From NCBI GenBank assembly GCA_040394475.1, contig JBEBSD010000006.1, positions 1-64,000 on the forward strand: a DNA stretch of 64,000 nucleotides. Direction: 5' to 3'. Shown piece by piece: positions 42,902 through 53,300 of this stretch (within the stretch, counting starts at the first letter, position 1; every line of letters begins with the position of its first letter). Made by a program: the position numbers and the translations under genes. The stretch is from JBEBSD01 sp040394475 (GTDB lineage Bacteria > Bacteroidota > Bacteroidia > Cytophagales > Spirosomataceae). A model generated the notes under the pieces. It did no database searches, was not told the origin of the DNA, and saw only the letters and a list, made by a program, of their open reading frames with translations.

Positions 42902-44317
42902 CTACCTTGCCCGTACCGGGAGCTGTTCTTCAGCTTCCATGTCGTAGGGCAATTGCCAGACATTGCCTTTACTGTCGCCGAAGTACAGCAGGGACTCACT
43001 CATTTTGTCCGGGTTGCCATCGGCCCAGAAGTAAAGGAACGGATCCTTGCCGTTCACTACTTTCCGGATGTAGTTATGGTTGCGGCTGCTGCGGTTGGTA
43101 AGTTGTTTGGTCCGTTCCCAGGTCTTGCCTTTATTGGTGCTTTTCCACATCACGACCTCGCCGCCGCCGCCCCATTGCTGCGGGCTGTTTTCAGTGGGGG
43201 CGACCACCATCCATTCGTTTCCGTTGACGAAGAGGCTGCCGGTGTCGTAATTGTGATCAGAGGTGGTGATCGGGTGGTTTTCCCAGGCACTGCCGTTCCA
43301 ATAGAGGACAAACCATTCCCGCAAGCCGCTTTTGGGGCCAGGCTGGTGACCGGGGCCGGCCAGGTACAGGGCAATCGGGTTTCCGTTCTCGTCGAAGTTT
43401 ACATCTTTGATATATACGTTTTTCCCCTGGCTGAAGAATTCCTTTACCAGGGCCGGATTGTCTACGGTTTCTACCGGCGTTTTTAAGACGGTACCATTAA
43501 TTGTCGTCCAGGTTTTACCGAAATCCGTGCTTTGGAAATAGTAAATATTCGTACGGAGGTCGACATTTCCGTTAGGATGCCAGTTGCAGAAAAACACCAC
43601 TTTTTCTCCATGCTGTCCGCTGATCTGGTAGTGGCCGCTGTTTTTGTCTTCCGGCCGTTTCATCCCGGCCAGCTTTTGATCATCGGTCCAGGTTACTCCG
43701 TCCGGGGAGGTTTCAAAATAGAGCTCCCGCACACCGGTGTACTTGGTAAATAAGTGAAGAAATCCCTTTCCGGAAATATATTTGGGCTGGGGATAGGTCA
43801 TTTCTTCTTCGGTAATCTGGTCGAAAGCGGCTACAGAATAGGGTTCGCGGCTCTTGTACTTGTACCCTGGCCGCCCACGCCCTCTTCCGCTGACAAATAC
43901 CCAGACGTAGCCGTCGTCGTCCATCGACAGACTGGGATTGTCGTGCGGATCTTCCACGCTTTGCTTGTCGAAAACGATGGTTGGCTTGGATACTTTGCCG
44001 GTGGTATGGTCGAAGACACCGGCCATACAGAGCAGGTAACGATCGTGGGGGCCGGTGGTGCCGCCATAGACAAAAAAGGTTTTGTTGACCTTTTCTGCGT
44101 AGATAGCGAGCGGGATGTGCTTGGCGGTATAGGTTCCCAGTCCCCCCGAATATTTATCGCCGTATTCGGAAAACTGGCCCAGTGTAAACCAGATTCCCTT
44201 GTAACCATCGGCTTTTTTATTGTGTATCGTGCTTTGCGACAGGGACGCGGTGGTCACTCCGCTGACCAGCAGGGCGCTGCCGAGCAGTACTTTTGAAATG
44301 CTTTTAAAATAATTCAT
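42902..44317 (-). CDS. Secreted BNR_4 family beta-propeller protein (copy 2)
   Basis: This 471-residue exported protein has a signal peptide to about residue 28. A BNR_4 seven-bladed propeller follows, with repeated TSxDGxTW- and GKTW-like turns (TSPDGVTWTDDQ, STDFGKTWTTI, STNKGKTWERT). The family block DPHDNPSLSMDDDGYVWVF has a His-Asp-Asn motif. BNR_4 includes ulvan-lyase families (PL24, PL25), where a histidine in this region helps abstract the proton. So a polysaccharide-lyase role is possible but unproven. It is the last gene of the minus-strand locus A, three bases after its paralogue, and ends at the terminator at 42824-42880. Confidence 0.85.
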   Translation of the reverse strand: MNYFKSISKVLLGSALLVSGVTTASLSQSTIHNKKADGYKGIWFTLGQFSEYGDKYSGGLGTYTAKHIPLAIYAEKVNKTFFVYGGTTGPHDRYLLCMAGVFDHTTGKVSKPTIVFDKQSVEDPHDNPSLSMDDDGYVWVFVSGRGRGRPGYKYKSREPYSVAAFDQITEEEMTYPQPKYISGKGFLHLFTKYTGVRELYFETSPDGVTWTDDQKLAGMKRPEDKNSGHYQISGQHGEKVVFFCNWHPNGNVDLRTNIYYFQSTDFGKTWTTINGTVLKTPVETVDNPALVKEFFSQGKNVYIKDVNFDENGNPIALYLAGPGHQPGPKSGLREWFVLYWNGSAWENHPITTSDHNYDTGSLFVNGNEWMVVAPTENSPQQWGGGGEVVMWKSTNKGKTWERTKQLTNRSSRNHNYIRKVVNGKDPFLYFWADGNPDKMSESLLYFGDSKGNVWQLPYDMEAEEQLPVRAR

Positions 44318-44320
44318 GGA

Positions 44321-45790
44321 TTAAGGTGTCTGGCTGTTTATTTTAGTTGCGTTAATTGCATCTTCTGTAAAATTACGAGGTAATTGGAAAACCTGACCCT
44401 TTCGGTTGCTAAAATAAAGAAAGGATTCTGAAGGTTTGCGCCCGTGCCCGTCGGCCCAAAGGGCCAGAAAGTCCGGATGTGCCCGGAGCGGGCGGCGTAC
44501 ATAGGTATGGTTATAGCGACTGTTCCGGGTCAGTTGCCGGGAGAGTTTCCACGAGGCACCCCCGTTTTTGGTTTCCCAGACCGCTACTTCTCCGCCGGGA
44601 TTATAGACTTGGGGGCCGTCGATGGTAGGGCCGATAATCCGGATATGCTTGTCGGTATCAAAGAAAATGGATCCCATATCATAATTGCTGTCGGAGGTCG
44701 TGACCGTATGATCCTGCCAGCTGCCGGCACCGAAGCGGAAAAGGCGCCATTGGCGGGGACCGTTGGAAGGCCCGGCCTGATACCCTTTGCTCGAAACAGC
44801 CAGAATTGCAGGTTGCTGCCGGCTGTCGAAGGCGATATCCAGCAAGTAGCAGTTCAACTTATCTGTCACGAAATCTTTGATCAGGGCAGGGTTTTCACGG
44901 GATGTAAGCGGGAGGCTGACCGTTTCACCGCCGGCAGTTTGCCAGGTATTGCCAAAGTCAGTGGTTTCCAGGTAATGAAGATTGGTGCGGTAGTTGAGCC
45001 CTTTGCCCTGCGGGTGAAAGTCAAAGGCAATCCCTACTTTGCCATTGGATTCGGCGCTCACCTGGTAGTGCCCCTGTTCGATGTGCGCGATAACCTTCCA
45101 TTCGTTCCAGTGGATACCATCCGGGCTGGTATTGTAGCCAATCACCCGGTGGTTTTGCTTGTTGTATTTGGTAAATAAAGCGATGAACCCTTTCCCCGGC
45201 TGGTGATAGACCTGGAAGTAGGAGAAATTGGTAAAAGGCTGTTCTGTCCCATTTGCTTTTTCAGTCGCTGGAATGGTTTCAAAGTCGTCAATAGCATACG
45301 GCTTTTTGCTCTTATGGATATAGGAGGGCCGGCCGGTTCCGTGGGAGGTGGAGAAAATCCAGATATAGCCCTGGTCATCAATCGATATGACGGGGTTATC
45401 ATGGGCATCCGTTGTGCGCTTATCCAGCAGGATAGTGGGATTGGCCACTTTCCGGGAGGCGTGGTCATAGTAGGAAACATTGTGCAGCAACGTTGAATTG
45501 TTGTCATCCGTGCCCCCGAAGCAGAAAAAGGTTTTGTTGACTGCCCGGGCATAGACGGCAAAGGGACGGTGGTTGGCCGGGTAGGTTCCCAATCCGCCGC
45601 TGTATTTATAGACATATTCGTCTTTGGAAGGCTGGTTCATGTACCAGATCCCTTTGAAACCATTGGCTTTCTGAAGCAGGATACCCGCCTCGGAGAACCG
45701 GGCGTCAGGATGAACCTGCTGCTGGGAAGTTGCCGGGGTCAGGCGGCACACGGCGAAGAGCACGAGTATTTTGATGAGGTTATTGCGCAT
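44321..45790 (-). CDS. Secreted BNR_4 family beta-propeller protein (copy 1)
   Basis: This 489-residue protein has a signal peptide ending near TSQQQ and the same BNR_4 propeller. It shares with the next gene KYSGGLGTYPANHRPFAVYA, the DAHDNPVISIDDQGYIWIF block with its His-Asp-Asn, and the late GGASWKLSRQLTRNSRYNHTYVRRP. The two are tandem paralogues that could cleave related linkages or work in series. It begins 99 bases after the DUF4998-type gene, with a GC hairpin in between (45812-45834), so its level may differ from that of SusC/SusD. An uncharged lipid anchor is not seen, so it is periplasmic or secreted. Confidence 0.85.
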   Translation of the reverse strand: MRNNLIKILVLFAVCRLTPATSQQQVHPDARFSEAGILLQKANGFKGIWYMNQPSKDEYVYKYSGGLGTYPANHRPFAVYARAVNKTFFCFGGTDDNNSTLLHNVSYYDHASRKVANPTILLDKRTTDAHDNPVISIDDQGYIWIFSTSHGTGRPSYIHKSKKPYAIDDFETIPATEKANGTEQPFTNFSYFQVYHQPGKGFIALFTKYNKQNHRVIGYNTSPDGIHWNEWKVIAHIEQGHYQVSAESNGKVGIAFDFHPQGKGLNYRTNLHYLETTDFGNTWQTAGGETVSLPLTSRENPALIKDFVTDKLNCYLLDIAFDSRQQPAILAVSSKGYQAGPSNGPRQWRLFRFGAGSWQDHTVTTSDSNYDMGSIFFDTDKHIRIIGPTIDGPQVYNPGGEVAVWETKNGGASWKLSRQLTRNSRYNHTYVRRPLRAHPDFLALWADGHGRKPSESFLYFSNRKGQVFQLPRNFTEDAINATKINSQTP

Positions 45791-45811
45791 TCTATCAGGG
45801 GTTTTGGAGCA

Positions 45812-45834
45812 GCCCCGGGAATAGTATCCGGGGC
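45812..45834. other. GC-rich intra-operon hairpin between transport and propeller genes
   Basis: GCCCCGG (45812-45818) pairs with CCGGGGC (45828-45834) around a 9-base loop, between the stop at 45890 and the start at 45790. It has no T-run, so it is more likely an RNA-processing or stabilising hairpin than a full terminator. Confidence 0.45.
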
Positions 45835-45889
45835 CGTTGTAAAGAATTGAAAATAAGGGGTGTGTTCAGATTGATTTTGTGAGGGGCTT

Positions 45890-47161
45890 TTATTCCCCCC
45901 ACAACGTAATTTGTCCGATGTTAACATATTCCCGTTCCAGGGAATCCCAGTTTTGAAGTGCCTTGATGCGGATATAACGTACCGGATTCTGAGCGGGAAT
46001 GTCGTAGTCTTCCCCGCTGACGGCATGCTGGATATCGGCTTCTGTCAGAGTGCCGGACGGCGATCCGGAGGGTTTTATGGATTCGCAAACCTGTAAAAGC
46101 GTCCAGCTGTCGTCCCAACTGCCATCGGGATTCGGGCTGGCCGAGCCCCATATTTCCCACTTTCTCAGATTCCCTCCCTCGTACAAGCGTGTCTGGGCAG
46201 TTCCTCCCCGGTTTCCCCGCTGGTGCATCCGGACCTTGCTCAACCGGACTGCTTTTCCCAGGTCAACTGTAAACCACTGGGGCAGGCCTGATCCCGGAGC
46301 GGTTAAAAAAGTAGGGGCATCTTTGTTTAGAATTCCGTCCCATATTTTGTCCATTGAATTGTTGGCGCTGGAATAGGGCTCATAGGTATCGGTAGGCAGC
46401 GGAAAAGCCCTGAACAAGGCTTTATCCAACATGATCTGCCTCAGATCGGAAGGGATGGAAATCGTTTGCGGTTCCGTACGGAAGGTGTCGACAGCGTTTA
46501 ATTCCGGGATGAAAAGTGTTTGAAACGTCAGCTCCTTTTGCAGGTCGATAGCGGGCAGGAGGGTGCTGTCGGCCGTGGCAGGCACCGGAACGACATGGAT
46601 ATTCCCGCTCAGATCGGTAAACGTCACTTCCTGTCCGGCCGTACCGGCTTCAGCAGGTTGCCAGTGAAGGGTAAGTGTTTCGCCGGCATGTACAAGTTTA
46701 CCGGTGAGTCTGTTGTACAGCGATTGTTGGTAAATCTCCCCATAGACATTTCCAAGAACTTCCGATTTGACTGAAATGTTACCTTCGTTATCCAGTGTAT
46801 ACACCTCAAAAGTATAAGACCGCTCTTCGAGCCCGGAGATCAGGACCTGGATTCTGTCTTCGTTGCTGGTCCGTTCAATGGCGGCATCCAGGGAATCCCT
46901 GCGATTGTTCCAGAAGATACGGGCACGGCTCACAGTCGGGTCAGACGGGGGCAACCAGGAAAGCATCACGCGGTAATTTCCGGAGGCCGCCAGCAGAGAA
47001 TCCGCTTTGGCCGGATAGACAATTTCGTCATGAATGAATTCCTTATGAATGGATTCCATACTGTCACAGGCATACAGGAAAAAGGCGGCTGCCAGGGTAA
47101 GACAGGCCGGCAGCATACCGGTTTTTGACAGGAAGAATCTGACAGGGATCAATTGTTTCAT
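45890..47161 (-). CDS. DUF4998-type lipoprotein with discoidin (F5/8C-like) domain, locus A
   Basis: This 423-residue lipoprotein has lipobox LYAC and a DUF4998 / fibronectin-like N-terminal part (about 45-140, FIHDEIVYPAKADSLLAASGNYRVMLSW). A C-terminal galactose-binding-like domain follows (about 275-420), with the KIWDG..LPQWFTVDLG and WEIWGSASPNPDGSWDDSW signatures of the DUF5000 discoidin-like family. It is expected on the cell surface, holding glycan for the SusC/SusD pair. It follows the DUF4959-type gene after 34 bases. The same pair in the same order occurs in locus B. Confidence 0.82.
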   Translation of the reverse strand: MKQLIPVRFFLSKTGMLPACLTLAAAFFLYACDSMESIHKEFIHDEIVYPAKADSLLAASGNYRVMLSWLPPSDPTVSRARIFWNNRRDSLDAAIERTSNEDRIQVLISGLEERSYTFEVYTLDNEGNISVKSEVLGNVYGEIYQQSLYNRLTGKLVHAGETLTLHWQPAEAGTAGQEVTFTDLSGNIHVVPVPATADSTLLPAIDLQKELTFQTLFIPELNAVDTFRTEPQTISIPSDLRQIMLDKALFRAFPLPTDTYEPYSSANNSMDKIWDGILNKDAPTFLTAPGSGLPQWFTVDLGKAVRLSKVRMHQRGNRGGTAQTRLYEGGNLRKWEIWGSASPNPDGSWDDSWTLLQVCESIKPSGSPSGTLTEADIQHAVSGEDYDIPAQNPVRYIRIKALQNWDSLEREYVNIGQITLWGE

Positions 47162-47195
47162 AAGACTGCTAAAGATTTAAAGGTCATTTGGGTCG

Positions 47196-48398
47196 TTACT
47201 TAAGTTCCTGTCCGAATACATCAATTTCCGTGATATTGACATGCGTGACATTGCCCCAGTTTTCAAGTGTTTTCCAGCGGATATACCGCACAGGAGGAAG
47301 TTCACTGGAAAATTCGAACTCTTCTCCGGCGGCGGCATATTCAAGGTCTTCATTGGTGTTTTGTCCGGGAGGAAGGCCGGAGGGCTTTATCGACTGACAT
47401 TCCTTCAGCAGTATCCAGCTGTCGTCCCAGCTGCCATCCGGGTTCGGGTTCGCCGATCCCCATAATTCCCATTTCTTTACCGCTCCTGAGTTGTAAAGGA
47501 AATTAGCGCTTAGCCGCTTGAATAAAACCAGGCGGGAAAGCTGCGCCGTGACACCCAGGTCGAACGTGAACCACTGGGGTAAACCATGCCCGGGAACGGT
47601 GACAAAATCGCTCTCACTTAAGAGCCCGTCCCAGATTTTCAACATACGCAGCGTGCCGCCTGAATGAGGTGCATTATAGTCCGTAGGAAGGGTCATTTCT
47701 CTGAACTTGGACTTATCCAGGAACTCTTCCAGGAGAGGCGTGTATTCGTTGGTGATGGTATCCGATTTATTGTCCCAGCGGTCACGGATGTAAAGGCCGA
47801 ATTTCCTTTTAACCGGTTCGTAGCCTCTGACGGCAAATTTGACGTCTTTCATTTTCGTGTAGAAGGTTTCTACAGGTTTCCAGTCACCTAACGAATCCAG
47901 CGTAATGACTTCGATTGCGATACTGGCCTCTGTTTCATTGTTAACCGTGAGGCTGATCCCGCCCCAATCCTCCTTTACGGTCAGGGTTTCGAAAATACTT
48001 TTTACCGGAGGGGTCAGGGGGCTGACGGCGATCGAAAGGGGATCTGATTCCAGGTTGTTACGGCCCACAGCGATCAGTTTTACCGGATATTCCCCGGTTT
48101 CTCCAAAGCCGTCTACCACCAGCGTATTGGTATAATAGGACGCCTTCACTTCGCGGGAGATCCCGGGCCTGATCTCATAAACCGCTTTTATATAAAGCAA
48201 TCCTTTACTTTCAGCGGGTAATTTATACGTAATGCGGGCCCCTCCGGGTAGGTTTTCAACTTCCGCACTTGCGATCGGTTTCGGCGGCGATGAATCTGTA
48301 TTTACAGGCTGATGTGCAAGGTCATCGCAAGAAATAAAGGTAGTTACCAATAGGAGCACCCATACGAGCCGGTGGGTCAATTGTAGTTGTTTTTTCAT
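47196..48398 (-). CDS. DUF4959/DUF5126/DUF5000 surface lipoprotein, locus A
   Basis: This 400-residue lipoprotein has lipobox FISC. The DUF4959 domain comes first (about 25-125, with the signature VENLPGGARITYKLP), then a DUF5126 middle domain (about 130-240) and a DUF5000 discoidin-like C-terminus (about 260-395, KIWDGLLSES, LPQWFTFDLG, WELWGSANPNPDGSWDDSW). No catalytic residues are apparent, and the fold is that of a glycan-binding protein. It starts 16 bases after the susD stop, so it is a standard part of this transport operon, and likely sits beside SusD on the outer surface. Confidence 0.85.
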   Translation of the reverse strand: MKKQLQLTHRLVWVLLLVTTFISCDDLAHQPVNTDSSPPKPIASAEVENLPGGARITYKLPAESKGLLYIKAVYEIRPGISREVKASYYTNTLVVDGFGETGEYPVKLIAVGRNNLESDPLSIAVSPLTPPVKSIFETLTVKEDWGGISLTVNNETEASIAIEVITLDSLGDWKPVETFYTKMKDVKFAVRGYEPVKRKFGLYIRDRWDNKSDTITNEYTPLLEEFLDKSKFREMTLPTDYNAPHSGGTLRMLKIWDGLLSESDFVTVPGHGLPQWFTFDLGVTAQLSRLVLFKRLSANFLYNSGAVKKWELWGSANPNPDGSWDDSWILLKECQSIKPSGLPPGQNTNEDLEYAAAGEEFEFSSELPPVRYIRWKTLENWGNVTHVNITEIDVFGQELK

Positions 48399-48414
48399 CT
48401 CGGATTCGACAGGT

Positions 48415-50304
48415 TTACCATCCTGGGTTTTGGACCAGGTTTTTGTTCACAATTAAATTGTTCTCTTGAATGGGCCAGAGATAGTCCCTCATTAAAAACG
48501 TCTGTTTGAAGAGCAGGCGTTCGCGGTAATAGCCTTCATTTTCTTTCTGGTCGATATCCCACCCGGTTACCGGTTTGTTGAGCTCAATATGAGCCGTCTT
48601 CCACCTGCGGAGATCCCAGAAGCGCGGGCCTTCAAAAGCAAGTTCAATCAGCCGTTCCTGTTGGATAATGTCACGCATACCGGCTTGTGTAGTAAACTTG
48701 CCGGGCTGCCGCGAAAAGTTGGTCCAGGAGTCGGCTACTCCTTGCAGTCCCGCCCGTTCCCGTACCAGATCGATCCATTGGATTGCTTCGGCGGTAGGAC
48801 CTTCCGATTCGTTCAGCGCTTCTGCATACAGGAGATACAAGTCGGCCAGCCGTATGACCGGCCAGGGATATTGCTGCACGTTGTAGGTATTTCCGGTCCC
48901 TACGACATTTTCAAAGTTGACCAGCTTTTTAGGCCAGTAGCCGGTGATCGAATACCGGTTAATGGACACCCGCGACTGCAGCTGTCCCAGCTTATTCTGG
49001 ATCAGCCATTGGTTATTGTCGTCCAGGCGACCCTGACCATACCATAATCCCCCGTCGAAGGCCAGGCTCGCATAAAAACGCTGTTCGCGGTCAAAGTGTA
49101 ACTGCACGGTCGTATAACCAGCCTGCAGGTGGTATTTTTCGTCGGCGCCGGCCGTACGTAACTTGAATCTTTCGGAATAATTCCAGGTTTTATCTTCCTG
49201 AATGGGTACTCCGTTTTTACTGTAAAACTGTTCCGCTATTTTGATGGGAGGAGCCAGGTTGCCGAGCGTGCTGGAGTTGGCAACATTCGAAGGGTCGAGA
49301 CCCGGAGGAGTTGAATTGTTCTGTACTGCTGCTGCCCGGCTGTTGGAGTTGCCCCAGATGATCTCGCTGTTCCACCGCTCACAGATACTGTTCCGGATGC
49401 TCATCTGTGTTTTGGTTTCTTCCGATAGCTGGAACTGGCTGATGCCCTGCTCAAACGTATACAGTTTGCGGCCTGTCGCATGACAGAGGTCAATGGCTTC
49501 TCTGCAGGCGATAGCTGCCTTGGTCCACTTTCCCTCGTCGTAGGCAGTGTTGAAAAGCGCCTGGCCGTCAACGTTCTGGAAACCGGTGTAGTCGGTGTTG
49601 CCATTGAAAAGCGGACTGGCTGCGGTAACCAGGACCAGCGCTTTGACGGAAAGGGCGATGGGTCTGGTAATACGGCCCAGTTCGGTTAATTCATTGGTGA
49701 TTTCGTCAGGCAGGCTGGGGGCCGCTTCGTCCAGTAGCTCGACGATATAGTTCACTACATCGTCCACAGGGGCTCGTTTGACTTTCACTTCCTCCACACC
49801 CGCTGCGATCGAGATGTTCTCACGGGTGATCGGGATCGGGCCATACATGCGCAGCAGCCAGAAGTGATAGTAAGCTTTTAAAAACTTTACTTCTGCACTC
49901 CAGCGCTCCTTTTCGAAGTCGTCCATATCCTTTACCTTATGGATATTCTCCAGGAAAATATTGCAATCCCGAATGCCGATATAGGGGGTGCTTTGACCAT
50001 CCCAGTAATTGAGATAGGGAGCCACGATACTCTGATTCCCGCGGGCTATGTTCCAGCCGGGAGCCGAGAAGCCGACGAAGGGATTGTAAAACCAGAACTC
50101 ATCTCCCGCCGTAAAGGAAGGATTGGCGCTCAGGCTGGCGTGAGCGGGCAAATAGCGGTAACAGGTAAACAAATATTTTTCGGCATTGCTCCTCATGGTA
50201 AAGGCGTTCTCGATCGTAGCAATGTTGTCAGGAACAATGTCGAGGTACTTGTTGCACGAGGTAGCAAGCAAAAAACAGGTAAGGAAAAGCGTACTATGTT
50301 TCAT
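48415..50304 (-). CDS. SusD/RagB family nutrient-binding outer-membrane lipoprotein, locus A
   Basis: This 629-residue protein has lipobox ATSC and the SusD/RagB helical TPR-like framework. Typical features are NKYLDIVPDNIATIENAF at the N-terminus, FLKAYYHFWLLRMYGPIPI, and the C-terminal LLYAEALNESEGP, IQQERLIELAFEGPRFWDLRRWK, and DYLWPIQENNLIVNKNLVQNPGW. SusD proteins form a lid over the partner SusC channel and bind the glycan. The ATG lies 12 bases after the susC stop, so the two are translated together. Full length. Confidence 0.95.
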   Translation of the reverse strand: MKHSTLFLTCFLLATSCNKYLDIVPDNIATIENAFTMRSNAEKYLFTCYRYLPAHASLSANPSFTAGDEFWFYNPFVGFSAPGWNIARGNQSIVAPYLNYWDGQSTPYIGIRDCNIFLENIHKVKDMDDFEKERWSAEVKFLKAYYHFWLLRMYGPIPITRENISIAAGVEEVKVKRAPVDDVVNYIVELLDEAAPSLPDEITNELTELGRITRPIALSVKALVLVTAASPLFNGNTDYTGFQNVDGQALFNTAYDEGKWTKAAIACREAIDLCHATGRKLYTFEQGISQFQLSEETKTQMSIRNSICERWNSEIIWGNSNSRAAAVQNNSTPPGLDPSNVANSSTLGNLAPPIKIAEQFYSKNGVPIQEDKTWNYSERFKLRTAGADEKYHLQAGYTTVQLHFDREQRFYASLAFDGGLWYGQGRLDDNNQWLIQNKLGQLQSRVSINRYSITGYWPKKLVNFENVVGTGNTYNVQQYPWPVIRLADLYLLYAEALNESEGPTAEAIQWIDLVRERAGLQGVADSWTNFSRQPGKFTTQAGMRDIIQQERLIELAFEGPRFWDLRRWKTAHIELNKPVTGWDIDQKENEGYYRERLLFKQTFLMRDYLWPIQENNLIVNKNLVQNPGW

Positions 50305-50316
50305 GATGGCGATAGG

Positions 50317-53300
50317 TTATAAGCCGATATGGAGACCCAGGTTAACTACTTTCTGAACCGGGTAACCCAGTCCGTTGGAGGCCATTTCTACGTCCCAGAG
50401 CTTGAATTTGCTCCAGGTAAACAGGTTGGTTGCATTGATGTAAAGGCGGGCATTCTGCATCTTCAGTTTCTGAATAGTGGTCGTGGGAATTGTATAGCCC
50501 AGTTCCAGTTGTTTCAGCCGTATAAAAGCGCCGTCCCGTTGAAACCAGGTAGATGCCTGGGCATTATTGCCGTTGGCTACTGCGCTCAGGCGCGGCCAGA
50601 GCGCATACAGATTGCGGTTTTCCTCCGACCAATGGTCCTTTGCGTAGGCGTCCAGCAGTGCGTTCTGATAGCGGATGCCCGTTGTTTGCTCTTCTGTCGT
50701 ATAATAATGGGGTATAAAAGGAGCGGTAGCGCTGACCCCGATCCGGAACGACTCCCGGCCGAGTCCTTGAAAGAAAGCGCTGATGTCCCAGCTTTTGTAT
50801 CCGGCCGAAAATCCGAATCCATAGACAATTTCAGGCATGGTCGGATACCCCATCGGTACTTTGTCGGCTTCGGTAATCTGACCATCGCGGTTGACATCGT
50901 GGTATTTGATATCGCCGGCCATGTATTCTCCGAAATTCTGTTTGGGGGAATTGGCGACTTCGAACTCATCTACAAACAAGCGTTCGGCAATGTAGCCCCA
51001 TTCCTGGTTGATGGGCCGTCCGACACGCGAACGGTATTTTTCAGGATACTCAGGCTCTTCATATACTTTGAAGCGGCTGGTGGCATAGGTGAAGTTGCCC
51101 CGCGACTGGAACCAGATCCCATTGCCGAAATGATGGGCGTAATCGACCGAAAGATCCACCCCCTGGCCTTCTGCGCGGCCTACGTTGGAACGAACTTCCG
51201 AGGATAGCCCCATAGTGGAGGGGATGTTCTCCCGGGTCATCAGAATATTGTAACGGTTTTCCCGGAAATAATCGGCCTGCACCTGGATTTTGTCGAACAG
51301 CCCTATTTCCAGGGCCAGGTTCATTTTTCTGGCTGTTTCCCATGTGATGTCTTCATTGGCGTAACGGGTTACGGTGACACCGGTGCGCGAATATCCGAAA
51401 TCGCGACCGAAAGTGGCGCCTGTGGCTTCCATATTGACATTGGACAAAAAGAAAAACCGGTCGGATGCGGAACCGATAGCATCGTTCCCGACCAGGCCGT
51501 AGGTGCCCCGCAGGCGCAGGTTCGTAATGGAGCTCTTAAGCGGCTCCCAGAAATGTTCGTTGGAAACACTCCAGGCTAAACCCGCTGAAGGGAAAAAGCC
51601 GAAACGGTTGGTTTTGTAGAACCGTTCTGAACCGTTGTAGCCGAAGTTGAACTCCGCAAAATACCGGTTGTCATAGGCATAGGTGCCGCGTCCGGAAATC
51701 CCGATATTACGGTTGGGGAGCGAAAGCTGAAGACTGCCGGCATTGGCAGCGAGGCTTTGCCGCATGATATAAACCAGCATTCCGCTAAGCCCGTGCTTTT
51801 CGCCCAGGTTTTTGTTATAGCTGATGGCCGATTCGAGGTAGAAAATTGAGCTTACCTCTTTTGGACCTTCGCTGTAATCCAGGTATTCGCGGCCCGTGTT
51901 TTCGTTGATTAAAGAGAGCCGGTATTCATCCGTCCGGCGGTTGTAGGCGCCTACGTTGTAGTAATAGGGGGAATACCCCCTCGAAACATCGAAGAATGAA
52001 GTCCTGTTGGTATTGAGCAAGGTCCGGAACGCTAGCCCGTCGGTTAGAAACGACAAGTCTTGTTTAAACTCCAGCTGCGCCAGCATCAGGGAGCGCGAAT
52101 AGTCGCGGTACCCTCTCACCATCTGGGCATAGGGGTTGAGGTACTGACCTTCTTCGGCGTTTCCGAAAAGGATGTGCTGCAGGTGGGCATGCTCTTCGTC
52201 TTTGGGGAAATAAGCAGGAAATAATACCGGATTACTCCGCATCACCATCCTGTACATGGCCTGACCCCCTTCGATGGGACCCGTATAATCATCGAAGTTA
52301 CCATTAAGACGAATGATCATTTCTGTTGATTTGCTCAGATTGACGTTCACATTCGATCGTAACGTGTAACTTTTCAGGCGGATGTTGTTATTGAAATTGT
52401 TCTGACCATTTACCTTAAGTACCCCGTTATCCTGATTGAAGGAGCCTGCCACAAAGTATTTGGTAATGGCGCCCCCTCCCGAAATATTCATGTTGGCGCG
52501 TTGGTTGACCGTATAGTTTTTAAACAGGATGTCACGCCAGTCATTTTGCGGGTAGGCGTAGGGGTTAGTGCCGGCTATTGTATGGTCTATTTTCTGCTGT
52601 GAATACGGGAGTACTCCCAAAGGATCCCGGGTCAGGACGGCTTCGTTATGAAGCTGCATATAGGTGATCGGGTCGGCCAGTTTTACATTTCTGGTCGGAC
52701 TGGAAACAGAGTTTTCAATCCGAAAGCTGATTTTAGCAGGCCCTTCTACCCCTTGTTTGGTCGTGATCAGAATGACCCCGTTGGCCCCCCGGGCACCGTA
52801 CAGGGCAGTAGCTGTGGCATCTTTCATGATGCTGAAACTCGCGATGTCGTCCGGTTGGATACGGGCCAGCTCCGTCGTGGTGACTTCCACGTTATCGATC
52901 AGGATCAGGGGATCCATTTTGTAGCCGAAGGTGGTGACTCCCCGGATAAAAAAAGCAGCATTGTCTTCTCCCGGCTCTCCGCTGCGCTGGTACGCAATAA
53001 CGCCTGCTACCCGTCCGGCAATGGCAGTGGTAAGGTTGCTGGAAGGGACCTTCAGATCAGTGGGCTTGACGGAGACCACTGAACCGATAAGGTCGGTCTT
53101 TTTCTGTTGGCCGAAACCCACGATGACCACCTCTTCCAGTGCTTTGTTATCTACTTTGAGGTCAATAAGGAGCTCGGTCTTGCTTCCGATCGTCACTTCC
53201 GTTGTCAGGTACCCGACAAAAGAAAATACCAGGATCGCTTCCGGATCAGCGACATCGATCTGGAATTTACCATCCACATCGGTGGTCGTACCCCGGGTAG

